From positions 1 to 9,685 of the forward strand of contig JAFXLR010000133.1 of NCBI GenBank assembly GCA_017531065.1: 9,685 bases of DNA. The letters run 5' to 3'. The stretch is from Bacilli bacterium. GTDB taxonomy: Bacteria > Bacillota_I > Bacilli_A > RFN20 > CAG-826. The first letter of the stretch is position 1, and each line of letters begins with the position of its first letter. Positions 7,831 through 9,685 of this stretch are shown here, piece after piece. The notes beneath the pieces are model-generated. The model was given only the letters and a program-made list of their open reading frames with translations, did not search any database and was not told the DNA's origin. A program made the translations under genes and the position numbers.

Positions 7831-8412
7831 TTATTTCTGCTCTTCTTTCTTTATCGAGTTATATAAGTTCATGGCGTATTGGAAGCCACGAAGCTCGATA
7901 TCACGTAGTGCCTTTGCGGCGTTGTCGGTCGCCTCTTCGATAAGAGGCATGCTTTCGCTGGACGGTTTTCCAAGGACGAAGTCGATTGAATCGTATTGAG
8001 GTTCACCAATGCCGATTCTGATTCTCTTAATCTTGGATGTACCAAGTTTGTCGATGATGTTTTGGATTCCTTTGTGTCCACCGCTAGAACCATCAAGACG
8101 GAGCCTGATCTGTCCTTCGGCAATGGCCATGTCGTCATAGACGACAACAATATCCTCAAGTTCGATCTTGAAGAAGGAAACGCATTCGGCGACGCTCTCG
8201 CCGGAGAGATTCATGAAGGTCTCTGGTTTGAGGACGACGATTGGCTCAGGGAAGGCTGGGTTCTTAACAATACCATAAACGCCCTTGAATCCGGAACGAT
8301 CAAAATCCGCATGGACGAGTTCCATGAATTTGTCGACGGCCATATAACCCATGTTGTGACGGGTGCCTTCGTATTGTTTGCCTGGGTTTCCTAAACCAAC
8401 GAAGAGTTTCAT
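7831..8412 (-). CDS. pth: Peptidyl-tRNA hydrolase
   Basis: Pth hydrolyses the ester bond of peptidyl-tRNAs that drop off the ribosome, returning free tRNA in the cytoplasm. The 193-residue length is normal for bacterial Pth. The protein opens with the family strand KLFVGLGNPG (2-11), and the next block GTRHNMG (16-22) contains the catalytic His19. LKPETFMNLSG (61-71) carries the substrate-binding Asn, and VYDDMAI (about 91-97) carries the Asp that activates the histidine. GSSGGHKGI (about 108-116) and RIRIGIG complete the set. A GGAG eight bases upstream of the ATG lies within the flavodoxin gene. The pth ATG overlaps the flavodoxin stop as ATGA, a translational-coupling arrangement. The pth-mfd neighbourhood is a conserved Firmicutes pairing. 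Confidence 0.97.
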   Translation of the reverse strand: MKLFVGLGNPGKQYEGTRHNMGYMAVDKFMELVHADFDRSGFKGVYGIVKNPAFPEPIVVLKPETFMNLSGESVAECVSFFKIELEDIVVVYDDMAIAEGQIRLRLDGSSGGHKGIQNIIDKLGTSKIKRIRIGIGEPQYDSIDFVLGKPSSESMPLIEEATDNAAKALRDIELRGFQYAMNLYNSIKKEEQK

Positions 8413-8945
8413 GACTTTTTCTCCAAGGCCAAGGTCTCGATCACTGTCACGACGCGATCGACTTTCTCTTGGTCATAGAATTCGATTGGGTTTTCGAGGA
8501 TGCCCGCTAGAGCGGCCTGGTTGGCATTGAGCTCAGGGTTGTTAGCGATTTGGCCAACAGCCTTCTTCATCATGAATTTCTCAATTGGACCAAGCTTATT
8601 GAAGTCAAAGGATCCTCTGAATTGATAGTAACGCATATGGTAGTCGTAGAGAACGTTGGTGTCGATCATCTGGGCTCTCGTGTCTTTGTCGGCGAAGCTC
8701 ATTCCAACGCTGAAGACGATGACGTTTTTCTCTTTCATCAAATCCCAGTTAGAAAGGAATTCATCGATTCCTTGAATCTTTCCGGCTCTGACCCAACCAC
8801 CAAAAACGATGGTGTCATATTCGGATAATTTTTTGGCTTTGAAACGCTTGAGAGGGAAGATATCCGCATTCACTCTCTTAGCGATGTCGTTGGCGTATTT
8901 CTCGGTGTTGCCAGTTTTGCTTTGATAAAGTACAAGGGTTTTCAT
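8409..8945 (-). CDS. Flavodoxin-domain protein (HemG-like Flavodoxin_5 type)
   Basis: This is a 178-residue, single-domain protein of the flavodoxin fold. It starts directly with the first beta strand, KTLVLYQSKTGNTEKYA (2-18), whose SKTGNT loop (9-14) is the FMN-phosphate-binding site. IVFGGWVRAGKI (46-57) and VIVFSVGM (75-82) supply the following strands and the isoalloxazine-binding loop. The RGSFDFNKLGPIEKFMMKK block (about 110-128) is characteristic of the flavodoxin branch that includes the protoporphyrinogen oxidase HemG. No haem genes are in sight, so a specific oxidase role cannot be claimed; an electron-transfer or quinone-linked role is possible. No Shine-Dalgarno precedes the ATG. 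It appears to be the first gene of the minus-strand operon and overlaps pth by 4 nt. This gene is not part of the usual Bacillus pth cluster. Confidence 0.85.
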   Translation of the reverse strand: MKTLVLYQSKTGNTEKYANDIAKRVNADIFPLKRFKAKKLSEYDTIVFGGWVRAGKIQGIDEFLSNWDLMKEKNVIVFSVGMSFADKDTRAQMIDTNVLYDYHMRYYQFRGSFDFNKLGPIEKFMMKKAVGQIANNPELNANQAALAGILENPIEFYDQEKVDRVVTVIETLALEKKS

Positions 8946-8963
8946 AACTATGAAAGTTTATCA
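8946..8963 (-). promoter_or_regulatory. Candidate promoter of the flavodoxin-pth-mfd operon
   Basis: The minus strand has an extended -10 element, TG (8963-8962), one base, then TAAACT (8960-8955). The expected start of transcription would be near 8948, only about three bases before the flavodoxin ATG at 8945. I see no good -35 box 17 bp upstream, and no Shine-Dalgarno, so the mRNA would be nearly leaderless. The assignment rests on consensus matching by eye. Confidence 0.4.
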
Positions 8964-8970
8964 CGGTTTA

Positions 8971-9000
8971 TTGGATAAAAGAAAACGAAGAAGCTATTAT
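8971..9000 (+). promoter_or_regulatory. Candidate promoter of the DUF368 gene
   Basis: TTGGAT (8971-8976) and TATTAT (8995-9000, five of six to consensus) are 18 bp apart on the plus strand. With the usual six-base gap, transcription would begin at 9007, the A of the ATG itself. No Shine-Dalgarno is present before this ATG, which fits a leaderless transcript. The -35 box matches in only its TTG. Confidence 0.45.
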
Positions 9001-9006
9001 TGAAGA

Positions 9007-9685
9007 ATGAAAATTAAGAACTGGTTTTTAGATGTCCTTAAGGGAGGCTCCCTCGGACTTGGTATGATTCCTGGCGTCAGCGCGGGAACAATGGGTTTAA
9101 TCGTTGGCATTTATGATCGCCTCATCAATGGCATCTCAAACCTCAGAAAAGAATTCAAAAAGAGCCTCTTCACTTTGCTTCCTCTTGGCATCGGCGCGGT
9201 CATGTCCGCGGTTATCTGCATGCTTGGGGTCAACTATGGTTTGGACTACGCTCCGTTTGCGATCATCTCCCTCTTTGCGGGTTTGATCATCGGTTCTCTT
9301 CCAGTCATCACCAAAGAATTAAAAGGCGTCAAACCTAACGTCAAATCCATCATCATTGTTGTAATTGGTGCGGTTTTTGCTGCAGGTATTGGAATTTTGA
9401 GCGCGGTTGCCAAGCTCAACAGCTGGGGCATTTTCGAGGCCGCTTTCATCGCTGGAGAATGGTGGACCTACATCGGTGTTTTCGTTGCCGGATTCATCGC
9501 CGCGATGGCTTGCATCATCCCTGGTATCAGCGGAGCCATGCTTCTCTTCGTTGCCGGTTTATATGACCCATGCGTCCATATCTTTGTCGGAGAAAATTCC
9601 ATCCTCCACAACTCTAGTAGGCTCGTCAGCGGCATCTTCCTTACCCTTTCCCTTTTGGTCGGTATCGTCGCTGGCTTCATCCTCA
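9007..9685 (+). CDS. DUF368 membrane protein, PopT-like undecaprenyl-phosphate translocase (3' end missing)
   Basis: This is the first 226 residues of a polytopic membrane protein that runs off the right edge; no stop is visible. It is assigned to DUF368, recently linked to undecaprenyl-phosphate recycling across the membrane (PopT). Such a protein flips the spent carrier lipid of cell-wall synthesis back to the cytoplasmic leaflet. The family's two repeated signatures are present: GMIPGVSAGTMGLIVGIYD (19-37) and CIIPGISGAMLLFVAGLYD (169-187). These mark two homologous halves, each a re-entrant loop followed by a helix. Hydrophobic segments lie at about 54-75, 83-102, 115-134, 153-172 and 205-226. 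The short basic N-terminus (MKIKNW) and the ATG at 9007 fit family starts. The gene is divergent from the flavodoxin operon with 61 bp between them. The family call is firm; the transport role is carried over from PopT studies. Confidence 0.88.
   Translation, partial: MKIKNWFLDVLKGGSLGLGMIPGVSAGTMGLIVGIYDRLINGISNLRKEFKKSLFTLLPLGIGAVMSAVICMLGVNYGLDYAPFAIISLFAGLIIGSLPVITKELKGVKPNVKSIIIVVIGAVFAAGIGILSAVAKLNSWGIFEAAFIAGEWWTYIGVFVAGFIAAMACIIPGISGAMLLFVAGLYDPCVHIFVGENSILHNSSRLVSGIFLTLSLLVGIVAGFIL

Noticed and set aside
1..9685. Mycoplasma-type code in which TGA means Trp
   Set aside because: TGA ends mfd, rqcP and the flavodoxin gene at expected positions, and conserved Trp codons are TGG.
1..9685. 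Mobile elements, CRISPR arrays, tRNA or rRNA genes
   Set aside because: No transposase or integrase-like protein, no regularly spaced repeats and no tRNA-like cloverleaf were seen. Genes fill nearly the whole window.

Overview
This window is a compact, almost gene-filled stretch of a bacterial chromosome. It carries housekeeping genes in an order typical of the Firmicutes (Bacillota) origin-proximal region. Reading leftward on the minus strand from about 8945, the genes are a flavodoxin-domain protein, pth, mfd, rqcP (yabO-type S4 protein), tilS, ftsH and a dus (dusB-type) gene cut by the left edge. One gene points the other way, a DUF368 (PopT-like) membrane protein that starts at 9007 and is cut by the right edge. 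In Bacillus the same backbone (pth-mfd-...-yabO-...-tilS-hpt-ftsH-...-dusB) is interspersed with sporulation genes, divIC and hpt. None of these is present between the genes here. TGA is a normal stop codon (mfd, rqcP, flavodoxin) and Trp is encoded by TGG, so the Mycoplasma code is not used. Together with a long Mollicutes-like FtsH, this suggests a non-sporulating, reduced lineage of Bacilli (RF39/Erysipelotrichia/Mollicutes-adjacent type). The lineage is inferred; the gene order is seen.

Layout: 1-444 dus (partial); 451-473 intrinsic terminator of ftsH abutting dus; 477-2738 ftsH; 2739-2814 leader with a dyad/hairpin and possible promoter; 2815-4068 tilS; 4049-4348 rqcP (overlaps tilS by 20 nt); 4353-7787 mfd (true start perhaps further upstream); 7831-8412 pth; 8409-8945 flavodoxin; 8946-9006 divergent promoter region; 9007-9685 DUF368 gene. 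There is no gene-free stretch over 300 bases. I see no RNA gene, CRISPR array, insertion sequence or phage element.

The minus-strand genes look like one operon. Their junctions are overlapping or only a few bases apart (flavodoxin/pth 4-nt overlap, mfd/rqcP 4-nt gap, rqcP/tilS overlap). The theme is translation and quality control: peptidyl-tRNA recycling (Pth), rescue of stalled RNA polymerase (Mfd), ribosome-associated quality control (RqcP), tRNA-Ile2 lysidine formation (TilS), membrane proteolysis (FtsH) and tRNA dihydrouridine (Dus). ftsH may also have its own promoter.

I did not find a convincing new system. The points most worth a second look are a TilS whose ATP-binding P-loop departs from SGGxDS, an mfd whose best ribosome-binding site points to an ACG codon, a dyad spanning a candidate ftsH promoter, two divergent genes that look leaderless, and a dus gene that starts directly after a terminator U-tract.
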